DNA from: SP197 sp965242595
GTDB lineage: Bacteria; Pseudomonadota; Alphaproteobacteria; SP197
Reading direction: 5' to 3'
Length of the DNA stretch: 64,000 bases
Assembly: GCA_965242595.1 (NCBI GenBank)
Contig: OZ251464.1
Location: 2,728,001 to 2,792,000, forward strand
Shown: positions 8,983 through 17,993 of the stretch, one piece after another
How positions within the stretch are numbered: position 1 is the first letter of the stretch
Layout of the letters: each line of letters begins with the position of its first letter
Position numbers and translations under genes: made by a program
Notes under the pieces: model-generated
Told to the model about the DNA's origin: nothing
The model's database searches: none
The model's input: the letters and a program-made list of their open reading frames with translations, nothing else

Positions 8983-9864
8983 GTGGCGGACGCCGCTGCC
9001 CCGCTCGCCCCCCTGCGTCGGGAGCCACGCCTGGCGTGGGTCAGCCAGCTGCTGCGCGACCCGTTGGGTTGTTTCGGCCTGCTGCTGGTGGCGGCGGTGG
9101 TGCTGTCGGCGGCGGGCGCCGATCTGCTGGCGCCCTACGATTACAAGGCGCTGGACGTGAAATCCCGACTGGCGCCGCCTTCCTGGGCCCATCTGCTGGG
9201 CACCGACAATCTCGGCCGCGACACCTTCAGCCGCATCCTGCATGGCGGGCGCATCGCCCTTTATGTGGCGCTGGTCTCGGTGGGCGCCTCGCTGCTGCTG
9301 GGGCTGGTGCTGGGGATGCTGGCGGGCTACGGGCCGCGCTGGCTCGACAATCTGCTGATGTGGGTGTTCGATTCCGTGCGCGCCTTCCCGGTCATCATGT
9401 TCGCGCTGGCGGTCATCACCGTGGTCGGCCCCAGCCTGGAGACCATCATCTTCGTGGTCATCGTCACCACCACGCCCGCCTATGCCCGCATCGCCCGCGC
9501 CTCGACGCTGGCCACCAAGAACACCGAGTTCATCCTGGCCGAACGCGCGCTGGGCGCCGGCATCGGGCGCATCATGGTCCATCATCTGGTGCCCAATATC
9601 GTGCAGCCGCTGCTGATCCTCGCCAGCATGGATATCCCGGTGGTCATCACCATCGAGGCGGGGCTTTCCTTCCTGGGCCTGGGCGTGAAGCCACCGACGC
9701 CCAGCTGGGGTTCCATCCTCAACGACGGCTTCGGCTTCATCCGCAACACGCCCTGGCTGGTGGTCGCCGGCGGCATTCCGCTGATCGTCACCACGCTGGG
9801 CTTCACCTTCCTGGGCGAGGCGCTGCGCGATGTCTTCGATCCCAAGCTGAAGAAAGACCGATGA
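8983..9864 (+). CDS. dppC: Dpp/Opp-type ABC transporter permease, DppC-like
   Basis: A GTG start at 8983, two bases after the dppB stop, gives 293 residues. The protein has an N-terminal helix, the LLGTDNLGRDTFSRIL segment characteristic of DppC/OppC, and further membrane segments. Near the C terminus the EAGLSFLGLGVKPPTPSWG block is diagnostic of the family. It pairs with the DppB-like permease in the inner membrane. The last four bases overlap the next gene as ATGA, so the operon is tightly coupled. Confidence 0.9.
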   Translation: MADAAAPLAPLRREPRLAWVSQLLRDPLGCFGLLLVAAVVLSAAGADLLAPYDYKALDVKSRLAPPSWAHLLGTDNLGRDTFSRILHGGRIALYVALVSVGASLLLGLVLGMLAGYGPRWLDNLLMWVFDSVRAFPVIMFALAVITVVGPSLETIIFVVIVTTTPAYARIARASTLATKNTEFILAERALGAGIGRIMVHHLVPNIVQPLLILASMDIPVVITIEAGLSFLGLGVKPPTPSWGSILNDGFGFIRNTPWLVVAGGIPLIVTTLGFTFLGEALRDVFDPKLKKDR

Positions 9865-10835
9865 GCGCGCCGGTGCTCCAGGTGCGCGACCTTTCGGTCG
9901 GCTTCCGCACCGCCCGTGGCGCCGTCCAGGCGCTGCGCCGGGTCGATCTCACCGTGCCCAGGAACAAGATCGTCGGCATCGTCGGCGAGTCGGGCTGCGG
10001 CAAATCGACCCTGATCAACGCCGTGCTGCGCCTGCTCAGCCCCAATGCCACGGTGGCCCCGGCCTCGCAGGTGCTGTTCCAGGGCGAAGATGTGCTGGCC
10101 ATGGACCGCCGCCGCCTGCGCGGCCTGCGCGGCCAGCAGATCTCGATGGTCTTCCAGGATCCGATGACGGCCCTGAACCCGGTGATCTCCATCGGCACGC
10201 AGATGACCGACATCCTCTACCGCCAGGGCGAAACCCGGGCCTGGAAACGGCGCCGGGCCGCCGACATGCTGGCCCAGGTCGGCATCCCCGATCCCCATCG
10301 CCGCCTCGACGACTATCCCCACCAGTTCTCCGGCGGCATGCGCCAGAGGATCTGCATCGCCATGGCGCTGATGATGAACCCGGCCCTGCTGATCGCCGAC
10401 GAACCCACCACCGCCCTCGATGTCACCCTGGAGGCGCAGATCGTCCACCTGATGAAGGAGCTGCGCCAGCGGTTCGAATGCTCGATGCTGTTCGTCTCCC
10501 ACAATCTGGGGCTGATCGCCGAGCTGTGCGACGAAGTGACGGTGATGTACGCTGGCGAAGTGGTGGAGCAGGGCGGGGTGCACGATCTGTTTCACCGCGC
10601 CCGCCACCCCTACACCCGCATGCTGCTGCAATGCGATCCGGCCAGGATCGCGCAGGCCAGCCGCGATCTGCCCACCATCTCCGGCAGCGTGCCCGATCTG
10701 ATCGATCTGCCGGCGGGCTGCATCTTCGCCCCGCGCTGCCCCGAACGCTTCCGCTCCTGCGAGCAGGCCCCGCCCGCCACCTATGCCGTGAACGCCGCCC
10801 ATTCCGCCCGCTGCTTCCGGCTGCGCGATGGCTGA
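9861..10835 (+). CDS. dppD: Dpp/Opp-type ABC transporter ATPase, DppD-like
   Basis: This 324-residue ATPase has Walker A GESGCGKST, a Q-loop in MVFQDPMTALNPV, the signature SGGMRQR and Walker B LLIADEPTTALD. It ends with the oligopeptide-transporter C-terminal domain carrying spaced cysteines (GCIFAPRCPERFRSC), which in this family can bind an iron-sulphur cluster. The start is fixed by the ATGA overlap with dppC. It energises import together with the DppF-like subunit encoded immediately downstream. Confidence 0.92.
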   Translation: MSAPVLQVRDLSVGFRTARGAVQALRRVDLTVPRNKIVGIVGESGCGKSTLINAVLRLLSPNATVAPASQVLFQGEDVLAMDRRRLRGLRGQQISMVFQDPMTALNPVISIGTQMTDILYRQGETRAWKRRRAADMLAQVGIPDPHRRLDDYPHQFSGGMRQRICIAMALMMNPALLIADEPTTALDVTLEAQIVHLMKELRQRFECSMLFVSHNLGLIAELCDEVTVMYAGEVVEQGGVHDLFHRARHPYTRMLLQCDPARIAQASRDLPTISGSVPDLIDLPAGCIFAPRCPERFRSCEQAPPATYAVNAAHSARCFRLRDG

Positions 10836-11829
10836 TCTGCTCACCGCCGCAGGCGTGCGCGTGCGCTTCCGCATCGCCGGGCCGGTGGAGGCGCTGGCCA
10901 AGGGCATCGCCGATCCCTTCATCGATGCCGTGATGGGCGTCTCCTTCGCCCTGCGCCAGGGCGAAACCTTCGCGCTGGTGGGCGAGTCCGGTTCGGGCAA
11001 AACCACGCTGGGCCGGGCACTGCTGGGCCTGGTGGAGGCGCAGGAAGGCAGCATCCTGTTCCAGGGGCGGGAGCTGGTGGGGCTGAAGGATTCCCATTTC
11101 CGCGCCGTGCGCCGCCACATCGCCATGATGTTCCAGGATCCGGTGGCCAGCCTGTCGCCGCGCAAAACGGTCCGCCATGCCATCACCGAGCCGTTCCGCA
11201 TCCACGGCCTCATGGCCCGGCAGCGGCTGGCGGACGAGGCCCGGCGCCTGCTGCGGCTGGTGGGGCTGCACGAAGGCTTCATGGGGGCCTATCCGCACCA
11301 GCTTTCCGGCGGCCAGGCCAGGCGGGTGGGCGTCGCCCGCGCCCTGGCGCTGGAACCGCGGCTGATCGTCGCCGACGAACCCACGGCCGGCCTCGATGTC
11401 TCGGTCCAGGGCGAAATCCTCAACCTCATGAACCGGCTTCAGCGCGAGCTGGGCCTTTCCTACCTCGTCATCACCCACAATCTGCCGGTGGTGCGCCATG
11501 TCAGCGACCGGCTGGCGATCATGTATCTGGGCCGTTTCGTAGAGGTCGGCGCCACGGGCGAAATCTTCCACCGCCCCGCCCATCCCTACACCCTGGGCCT
11601 GCTCGCCGCCGTGCCCGAACCCGACCCCGACCGGCGCCGCGACAAGCTGGAGCTCCAGGGCGAGATCCCCTCGCTGATGAGCCGCCCGCAAGGCTGCGAG
11701 TTCCACACCCGCTGCCCCTTCGCCAGGGACCGCTGCCGCCACGAGACGCCGCCCCACCGCGAGGTGGCGCCCGGACACTGGACCAGCTGCCATTTCCCCT
11801 TCCCCGATCCGGCGGCGGCCCAGGCCTGA
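10828..11829 (+). CDS. dppF: Dpp/Opp-type ABC transporter ATPase, DppF-like
   Basis: The protein has 333 residues with Walker A GESGSGKTT, Q-loop MMFQDPVASLSP, signature LSGGQARR and Walker B IVADEPTAGLD. Its C-terminal cysteine pattern (GCEFHTRCPFARDRC) matches DppF/OppF proteins. The start overlaps dppD by 8 bases. It forms the heterodimeric motor with DppD. The four transporter genes plus the downstream binding protein make a complete importer set in standard order, except that the binding protein is last. Confidence 0.92.
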   Translation: MADLLTAAGVRVRFRIAGPVEALAKGIADPFIDAVMGVSFALRQGETFALVGESGSGKTTLGRALLGLVEAQEGSILFQGRELVGLKDSHFRAVRRHIAMMFQDPVASLSPRKTVRHAITEPFRIHGLMARQRLADEARRLLRLVGLHEGFMGAYPHQLSGGQARRVGVARALALEPRLIVADEPTAGLDVSVQGEILNLMNRLQRELGLSYLVITHNLPVVRHVSDRLAIMYLGRFVEVGATGEIFHRPAHPYTLGLLAAVPEPDPDRRRDKLELQGEIPSLMSRPQGCEFHTRCPFARDRCRHETPPHREVAPGHWTSCHFPFPDPAAAQA

Positions 11830-11921
11830 CGGACCTGACGGGGGTTTGTTATCGGCCGCGCAAGGGGATAGACTGGCCGAAGTCCGCCGCCGAGTGGACC
11901 TGACATGAGAGGGAGAATCCC

Positions 11922-13523
11922 ATGAGCGACAAGCAACTCGAATGGATGGCGGGCCTGGTGAAGGCGGGCCGGATGGACCGGCGCGAGTTCACGGGCCGGG
12001 CCGCCGCCCTGGGGGTCGGCGCCGCCGCGGCCACGGCCGCACTGTCGGCCGCCGGTGCCCGGGCTCAGCAGCCCATGAAGGGCGGCGAGGTCAGGGTCGC
12101 CACCGAATACACCGGTGCCGAAGAGACCTTCGACCCCACCAAGATGACCAACAGCACCGACATCCAGCGCGCCTACCAGATCTACAACCGCCTTACCAAT
12201 CTCGACCTCGACATGAACGTGGTGCCGAATCTGGCGGTGGAATGGGAGGCGAAGAACGACGCCTCGGAGTGGACCTTCAAGCTGCGCGAAGGCGTCGAGT
12301 TCCACGACGGCAAGACGCTGGACGCCGAAGACATCGTCTATTCCCTGGGCGAACACATCAAGGAAGGCTCGGAATCGCCGTCGAAGCCGATCCTCTCGCC
12401 CATCGTCGACATGCGGGCCGACGGCCCCAACGTCGTGAAGTTCACGCTTTCCTCCGGCGATGCCGACTTTCCCACCACGCTGGGCCACGACTACCACACC
12501 TCGATCGTGCAGGCGGGCTGGAAGGACGGCGACCCGGCGGTCGGCACCGGCCCCTACCGGCTGGTCGAGTTCAACCCGGGCCTGGAATCGGTGACCGAGA
12601 AGTTCGGCAGCTACTGGAACGAAGAGGCGGGCCATGTCCAGACCTTCGTCACCCAGGGCATCCCCGACAACGCCGCCCGCACCAGCGCGCTGCGTTCGGG
12701 CGACGTCGACATGACCATGCGCATCGAACCCCGGGTCGCCTCCATGGTGGCCCAGGATTCCGGCGTCAAGGTGCATTCCACCCCGTCGGGCACCTGGTTC
12801 GCCTGGATCATGGCGGTGGACCGGGCTCCGACCGACGACCTCAATCTGCGCCTGGCGATGAAGCACTGCGTCGACCGCGACTTCCTGGTCGATAACGTGC
12901 TGCTGGGCCACGGCAAGGTGGGCAACGATTTCCCGGTCAATCCCGGCCTGCCCACCTATTGCGACGACATCCCGCAGCACAACTACGATCCCGAAAAGGC
13001 CAAATGGCACTGGGACAAGACCGGTCTGGGCTCGATCGAGCTCGCGGTCTCCAATGCGGGCCATGCCAATGCGGTGGATGCCAGCGTCATTCTTCAGGAA
13101 CAGGCGCGGGCGGCCGGCATCGAGATCGTGCTGAACCGGGTGCCGGACGACGGCTATTGGAGCCACACCTGGATGCAGGTGCCGTTCTGCGTCACCGGCT
13201 GGAACTCGCGCCCGACGGCCGATGCCATCCTCACCATCGCCCATGCCTGCGGCGGTTCGTGGAACGAGACCTTCTGGTGCAACGAACGCTTCGACGAGCT
13301 GCTGGTCATGGGCCGGCTGGAAACCGATGCCGCCAAACGCAGGGAGATCTACTGCGAGGCATCCACCCTGCTGCACGACGATGGCGGCCTGTTCCTGCCG
13401 TTCTTCACCAACTACATCGAGGCCACCACCGCCCGCCTCCAGGGCTTCCAGGGCAGCCCCGCCTTCGCCCTGGGCGCGGGCTGGCCCTATGAGCGCGTCT
13501 GGGTGGACGACTCCCAGGCCTGA
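11922..13523 (+). CDS. Periplasmic peptide-type solute-binding protein (SBP family 5), Tat-exported
   Basis: This 533-residue protein begins with a twin-arginine signal: Arg20-Arg21 in MDRREFTGRAA, an alanine-rich hydrophobic stretch, then a cleavage site near GARAQQ. The mature part is a family-5 extracellular solute-binding protein, with the KLREGVEFHDGKTLDAEDIVYS region typical of DppA/OppA proteins. Twin-arginine export suggests the protein folds before crossing the membrane. A GGGAG ribosome site precedes the ATG. It would deliver substrate to the DppBCDF-like complex just upstream and is followed by a strong terminator that closes the unit. Confidence 0.9.
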   Translation: MSDKQLEWMAGLVKAGRMDRREFTGRAAALGVGAAAATAALSAAGARAQQPMKGGEVRVATEYTGAEETFDPTKMTNSTDIQRAYQIYNRLTNLDLDMNVVPNLAVEWEAKNDASEWTFKLREGVEFHDGKTLDAEDIVYSLGEHIKEGSESPSKPILSPIVDMRADGPNVVKFTLSSGDADFPTTLGHDYHTSIVQAGWKDGDPAVGTGPYRLVEFNPGLESVTEKFGSYWNEEAGHVQTFVTQGIPDNAARTSALRSGDVDMTMRIEPRVASMVAQDSGVKVHSTPSGTWFAWIMAVDRAPTDDLNLRLAMKHCVDRDFLVDNVLLGHGKVGNDFPVNPGLPTYCDDIPQHNYDPEKAKWHWDKTGLGSIELAVSNAGHANAVDASVILQEQARAAGIEIVLNRVPDDGYWSHTWMQVPFCVTGWNSRPTADAILTIAHACGGSWNETFWCNERFDELLVMGRLETDAAKRREIYCEASTLLHDDGGLFLPFFTNYIEATTARLQGFQGSPAFALGAGWPYERVWVDDSQA

Positions 13524-13535
13524 CGGGCCCCACGG

Positions 13536-13569
13536 CGCCGGCGGGCGATCCCCGCCGGCGTCTTTTTTT
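13536..13569 (+). terminator. Rho-independent terminator of the importer operon
   Basis: A perfect 10-bp stem (13536-13545 with 13551-13560) closes a 5-base loop and is followed by TC and a run of seven T. It sits 12 bases after the binding-protein stop and separates this unit from the convergent FAD-oxidase gene. Confidence 0.93.
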
Positions 13570-13613
13570 GCAAGCCACCCCATCCGGCGCCCGCAGCGGC
13601 GGGCAGGGGGCGC

Positions 13614-15086
13614 CTAGTCGAAGGCCGTGACCTTGCCGGGGTTGAGGCGGCCTTCGGGGTCCAGGGCCGCCTTCAGGGTTCGCATCAGCGCCAGTTCCAG
13701 CGGCGGCTTGTAGCGGGCCATCTGGCGCAGCCGCAGCTGGCCGATGCCGTGTTCGGCGCTGAACGAGCCGCCCATCTCCACCGCCAGCGCTTCCACCGCA
13801 TCGGCGATCTCGCGCTCCCCGGCCAGCAGCGCCTCCAGGCCGGCGCCATCGTCGGCGCATTGGTTGAAATGGATGTTGCCGTCGCCCAGATGGCCAAAGG
13901 CCACGATGCGCGCCTGCGGCGCCAGGGCCAGCACGCGGGCGCGGGCGCCTTCCAGAAAGGCGGGCAGACGGGCCAGCGGCAGCGCGACATCGTGCTTCAG
14001 GCCGCCGCCCGCCGCGATCTGCGCCTCCGGCATGTCCTCGCGGATGCGCCACAGCGCCTGCGCCTGCGCTTCGGAACGGGCAAGGACGGCATCCTCGGCC
14101 TCGCCGGCGGCGATGGCGGCGGCCAGCGCCTCTTCCATGGCCTCGGCCAGGCCGTCGCCGGCCCGCCCGGAGGTCGCCTCCAGCAGCACCGCGCCCGCCG
14201 TCGCCCCCGCCCGCGAGCCCGCGCCGGCGCCGGGCGGCGCCAGCGGCGGGCGGTGGTGGGGCAGTTTGGCGAACAGCAGCTCCAGCGCGTCGGCCGCCAT
14301 GTATTCGCAGGCGGTCACCTGGCCGCCGCTGGCCCGCTGGCAACGGGCCAGCACGGCCAGCGCCTGGCCGGCCCCGGCAACGCCCAGCCAGGCCGTCACC
14401 TTCGCGCGCGGGCGCGGCCACAGCTTCAGCACCGCCGCGGTCACGATCCCCAGCGTGCCTTCGCTGCCCAGGAACAGCTGTTTCAGGTCATAGCCGGTGT
14501 TGTCCTTGCGCAGGGCGCGCAGCCCGTTCCACACCTGCCCGTCGGCCAGCACCACTTCCAGCCCCAGCACATGGTCGCGGGCGTTGCCATAGCGCAGCAC
14601 ATTGGTGCCGCCGGCATTGGTGGCCAGGTTGCCGCCGATGCGGCAGCTGCCCTCCGCCGCCAGGCTGAGGGGATAGAGCAGGCCGGCCTCGGCGGCGGCC
14701 GCCTGCACATCGGCCAGGATGCAGCCCGCCTCCACCGTGATCGTGGCGCCCACCGGGTCGAGCGCGCGGATCGCCGTCATGCGCTCCAGGCCGATCACGA
14801 TGTCGCGCCCGCCCCGGCGTGGAACGCCGCCGCCCACCAGCCCGGTGTTGCCGCCCTGCGGCACCACGGCCAGGCCCTCTTCGGCGCAGATGGCGACGAT
14901 CCGGGCCAGCTGGGCGGTGGTGGCCGGGCGCAGCACCAGGGGCGTGGCGCCCGGCCACAGGCGGCGCCAGTCGGTGGTGTAGCGCTCGATGCCGTCGGCG
15001 GGCGCCAGCCAGCCCTGCGGCCCCACCGCCCGCTTCAGCCGCGCCAGCGCGGCGGCGAGGCGCTCGTCGGCCATGGCGCCGGCCAT
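13614..15086 (-). CDS. FAD-binding oxidase of the GlcD / D-lactate dehydrogenase type
   Basis: About 490 residues. The N-terminal half is a PCMH-type FAD-binding domain with the PQGGNTGLVGGG motif. The C-terminal half carries the GHLGDGNIHFN and EHGIG motifs of glycolate oxidase GlcD, D-lactate dehydrogenase and D-2-hydroxyglutarate dehydrogenase. These enzymes oxidise a D-2-hydroxyacid to the 2-oxoacid, passing electrons to FAD. I chose the ATG at 15086 because it lies 4 bases after the CysQ-like stop; a second in-frame ATG at 15074 is equally possible. The gene is last of a three-gene leftward operon. The precise hydroxyacid is unknown. Confidence 0.88.
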   Translation of the reverse strand: MAGAMADERLAAALARLKRAVGPQGWLAPADGIERYTTDWRRLWPGATPLVLRPATTAQLARIVAICAEEGLAVVPQGGNTGLVGGGVPRRGGRDIVIGLERMTAIRALDPVGATITVEAGCILADVQAAAAEAGLLYPLSLAAEGSCRIGGNLATNAGGTNVLRYGNARDHVLGLEVVLADGQVWNGLRALRKDNTGYDLKQLFLGSEGTLGIVTAAVLKLWPRPRAKVTAWLGVAGAGQALAVLARCQRASGGQVTACEYMAADALELLFAKLPHHRPPLAPPGAGAGSRAGATAGAVLLEATSGRAGDGLAEAMEEALAAAIAAGEAEDAVLARSEAQAQALWRIREDMPEAQIAAGGGLKHDVALPLARLPAFLEGARARVLALAPQARIVAFGHLGDGNIHFNQCADDGAGLEALLAGEREIADAVEALAVEMGGSFSAEHGIGQLRLRQMARYKPPLELALMRTLKAALDPEGRLNPGKVTAFD

Positions 15087-15090
15087 CCCG

Positions 15091-15855
15091 TCAGCCCCCG
15101 GGCGGGCCATCCAGGCCGCGGGCGACGAAGGCCGGGTTTTCGAAGCCCGGCTTGCCATAGGCCAGCCGGGCGCCGTCCATGGTCGCCACGCTGCCGCCGG
15201 CCGCCGCCAGCACGCCATGGCCGGCGGCCGTGTCCCATTCCATGGTGCGGGTGAAGCGGGGATAAAGATCGGCCGCGCCTTCGGCCAGCAGACAGAATTT
15301 CAGCGAGCTGGCCCGCGCCTGCCAGGCGGCCACCCGCTCGCGCGCCAGAAAAGCCTCGGTGGCCCCGTCGCGGTGGGAACGGCTGGCAACGGCCACGGCA
15401 CCGCCGACCGGCCGCCGCCGCGCCCGCACCGGCTCCAGGGCGCCCGCGCCCCGCCGCCGCAGGGCACAGGCGCCATCGCCGGCATAGAGCAGGCCCAGGG
15501 CCGGGGCGGCCACCACGGCCAGGGTCGGCCGGCCATGCTCGATCAGGGCGATGTTGACCGTGAACTCGCCGCCCCCGGCCAGGAACTCTTTGGTGCCGTC
15601 CAGCGGGTCCACCAGCCAGAAGCGGCGCCCGGGGCGGGCGGGCATCGCCGCGGCGGCGCTTTCCTCGGCGATCGCGGGAATCTCCGGGGCCAGGCGGGCG
15701 AGATGGGCGAGCAGGATACGCTCTGCCTCTTCGTCGGCCAGCGTGACCGGCGAGCGATCGGCCTTGCGCCTTGCCGCTGCCCGCCCGCGCAGGGCCAGGA
15801 TGGCGGCGGAGGCCTCGTCGGCCGCGGCCACCAGCGCCGCCAGCATGCCCGCCAT
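15091..15855 (-). CDS. CysQ-like 3'(2'),5'-bisphosphate nucleotidase / inositol monophosphatase family
   Basis: The protein has 254 residues. The metal-binding core of the inositol-monophosphatase superfamily is clear: an EES segment near residue 64, WLVDPLDGTKEF around 80-91, and EWDTAAGHGVL toward the C terminus. The DGTKEF form is characteristic of CysQ proteins, which hydrolyse 3'-phosphoadenosine 5'-phosphate. The gene starts 3 bases after the flavin reductase stop and ends 4 bases before the FAD oxidase, so the three are co-transcribed although the metabolic link between them is not obvious. Confidence 0.85.
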   Translation of the reverse strand: MAGMLAALVAAADEASAAILALRGRAAARRKADRSPVTLADEEAERILLAHLARLAPEIPAIAEESAAAAMPARPGRRFWLVDPLDGTKEFLAGGGEFTVNIALIEHGRPTLAVVAAPALGLLYAGDGACALRRRGAGALEPVRARRRPVGGAVAVASRSHRDGATEAFLARERVAAWQARASSLKFCLLAEGAADLYPRFTRTMEWDTAAGHGVLAAAGGSVATMDGARLAYGKPGFENPAFVARGLDGPPGG

Positions 15856-15858
15856 GGC

Positions 15859-17820
15859 CTAAAGGGCCGCCGCCACCTTCAGCCCTTCCAGCACCGCTTC
15901 CTCGGCCGTGCGCGGCGCCAGGCAATCGCCGATCTCGTGCATCTCGCCCTCCCAGCCCGCCAGCCCCTCGGCCAGAGCGGTCCGCGCGCGCTGGCCCAGC
16001 GATGTCACCAGGGTGTCGATGCCGTCCAGCACGATCGCCTCGCCGCTGGTGGCGTGCTGAAGATAGACGCTTTCCCCATCGGCGCCGAACACGCGGGCAT
16101 AGGGGATCACCTCTACGCCCAGGCGGTGCAGGCGGCCCGCCCACAGGTCGCGGACATACATCTGGATGGTCTGGCCCGGCATATAGCCGTCCACCGCCAG
16201 CGTCACCTTGCAGCCGCTGGCCGCCAGCTGTTCGGCCACGCCCATGCCGATCCAGTCGCAGCGCCAGTCGGCCACCACCACCCGGCCGCCGACATTGGCC
16301 TCGCCCCGGATCACCGCCCAGGCATCCACGATATGGGCTTCGTCGCCGCCCTCGATCCCGGGCGGGGCGGGCAGGGCGCCGGTGGCCACGATCACGGCGT
16401 CCGGCGCCCGCTTTTCCACCAGGGCGGGGGTGACCTTTGTGCCGAGCTCCACCGCCACGCCGGCCCGTTCCATCTCGCGGGCCAGATTGGTGACGATGCC
16501 GCCGAACTCGGCCCGGCCCGGCAGCGCCTGGGCCAGCAGCGCCTGGCCGCCCAGGCGGGGGGCGGCTTCGCACAGCACGGTTTCGTGGCCGCGCTCGCCG
16601 CAGACGGCGGCCGCCTTCATGCCGGCCGGGCCGCCGCCGGCCACCAGCACCCGTTTGCGCGGCCTGGCCGGGCGGCGTTCGCCATAGGCCAGCTCGCGCC
16701 CCGATTCCGGAAACTGAATGCACGAGATGCCCACGCCCATATGCATATGGCCGATGCAGGCCTGATTGCAGGCGATGCAGGCGCGGATATCGTCGCTGCG
16801 CCCCTGGCGCGCCTTGTTGGCCAGCTCCGGATCGCAGATCTGGGCCCGGGTCATGCCCACCATGTCGGCCTGGCCGGAGGCGACGATGCTCTCGGCCAGC
16901 TGCGGCTGGTTGATGCGCCCGGCCACGAACACCGGCACGCCCACCCGCTGCTTCACGCTGGCGGCATAGGGCGCCACATAGCCGGTTTCCACCCACATCG
17001 GCGGCACGATATGGATGGAGCCCGCCAGCGACGCCGACGAACCGGCGATGACGTTGAAATAATCCAGGCCGCCGCCCCGGTCCAGCAGCTGGATGGCCTC
17101 TGTGACGGTCGCGATATCGGGGCCGTCGTGGGAGCGTTCGTCGCCAGAAATGCGCAGGCCCACCACGAAATCCGGCCCCAGCCTGGCGCGGATGGCGTCG
17201 ATCGCCTGGCGCAGGAAACGCAGCCGGTTCTCCAGGCTGCCGCCGTAATCGTCGTCGCGCCGATTGACCCTGGGGTTCAGAAACTGGGCCGGCAGATAGC
17301 CGTGGCTGGCCACGATCTCGACCCCGTCCAGCCCGGCCTCGGCCAGGCGCAGGGCGGCATCGCCATAGCCCTCCACCACCTCGGCGATCAACGCGCGCGA
17401 CATCGGGCGCGGCACCACGTGGAAGCGTTCGTTGGGAACGGCCGAGGGCGCATAGGCCACCGGCGCGCTGCCATCGATGGATTCGAAATTCTCGCGCCCG
17501 GGGTGGAACAGCTGGCCGAACACCTTGCAGCCATGGCGATGGACGCCGGCGGCGATGCGGCGATAGCCGGGGATGCAGTCGTCGCTTTCGCCCTTGATGG
17601 TGTGGGAGGTATAGACGGCCGAAGGATGCACCGTGGCCACCTCCACGATCACCAGCCCGGCCCCGCCCCGGGCGCGGGCGGCGTGATAGGCGGCCAGATG
17701 TTCGTTGGGCTTGTAGTCGGTGGCCAGCGTGGTCATGTGGCCGGTGGAAAAGATGCGGTTTTTGATGGTGACGCCGTTCACGGTGAGCGGCGTGAAGAGA
17801 TGGGGAAACATATCCGGCAT
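15859..17820 (-). CDS. NADH:flavin oxidoreductase, 2,4-dienoyl-CoA reductase / trimethylamine dehydrogenase type
   Basis: With the ATG at 17820 the protein has 653 residues; an AGGGGGG site 9 bases upstream decides this start over an in-frame ATG at 17886. Domain order is an Old-Yellow-Enzyme FMN barrel, a 4Fe-4S site with cysteines spaced C-x2-C-x3-C-x11-C (CIACNQACIGHM onwards), and a pyridine-nucleotide/FAD module with the GGGPAGMKAA dinucleotide motif. This is the architecture of 2,4-dienoyl-CoA reductase, trimethylamine dehydrogenase and histamine dehydrogenase. Given other quaternary-amine genes in the window, an N-methyl-compound demethylase is possible. The longer start would add a Thr/Val repeat encoded by the 9-bp tandem repeat. 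Confidence 0.87.
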   Translation of the reverse strand: MPDMFPHLFTPLTVNGVTIKNRIFSTGHMTTLATDYKPNEHLAAYHAARARGGAGLVIVEVATVHPSAVYTSHTIKGESDDCIPGYRRIAAGVHRHGCKVFGQLFHPGRENFESIDGSAPVAYAPSAVPNERFHVVPRPMSRALIAEVVEGYGDAALRLAEAGLDGVEIVASHGYLPAQFLNPRVNRRDDDYGGSLENRLRFLRQAIDAIRARLGPDFVVGLRISGDERSHDGPDIATVTEAIQLLDRGGGLDYFNVIAGSSASLAGSIHIVPPMWVETGYVAPYAASVKQRVGVPVFVAGRINQPQLAESIVASGQADMVGMTRAQICDPELANKARQGRSDDIRACIACNQACIGHMHMGVGISCIQFPESGRELAYGERRPARPRKRVLVAGGGPAGMKAAAVCGERGHETVLCEAAPRLGGQALLAQALPGRAEFGGIVTNLAREMERAGVAVELGTKVTPALVEKRAPDAVIVATGALPAPPGIEGGDEAHIVDAWAVIRGEANVGGRVVVADWRCDWIGMGVAEQLAASGCKVTLAVDGYMPGQTIQMYVRDLWAGRLHRLGVEVIPYARVFGADGESVYLQHATSGEAIVLDGIDTLVTSLGQRARTALAEGLAGWEGEMHEIGDCLAPRTAEEAVLEGLKVAAAL

Positions 17821-17839
17821 CGGCGGCGCCCCCCCTGTT

Positions 17840-17884
17840 GTGACCGTCGTGACCGTCGTGACCGTCGTGACCGTCGTGACCGTC
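17840..17884. repeat. 9-bp tandem repeat, five copies
   Basis: Five perfect copies of GTGACCGTC occupy these 45 bases, directly upstream of the flavoprotein start. If the upstream ATG at 17886 were used, the repeat would encode a Thr-Val-Thr string, and copy-number change would keep the frame. With the better-supported start at 17820 it lies in the 5' leader. Confidence 0.9.
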
Positions 17885-17993
17885 ATGGCCGGCGGCCACT
17901 AAACCACGTCCGGGCGGACCGTGCCAGGGGCCACGCGCTGGCGGCGGCGCGGCCGCCGGCCTAGCCTGCCGCGGCCGGCAAAGGGAGGACGCC

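Noticed and set aside
14989..17964. A 991-codon rightward open frame
   Set aside because: It lies antisense to the FAD oxidase, CysQ-like and flavoprotein genes and shows no domain-like sequence.
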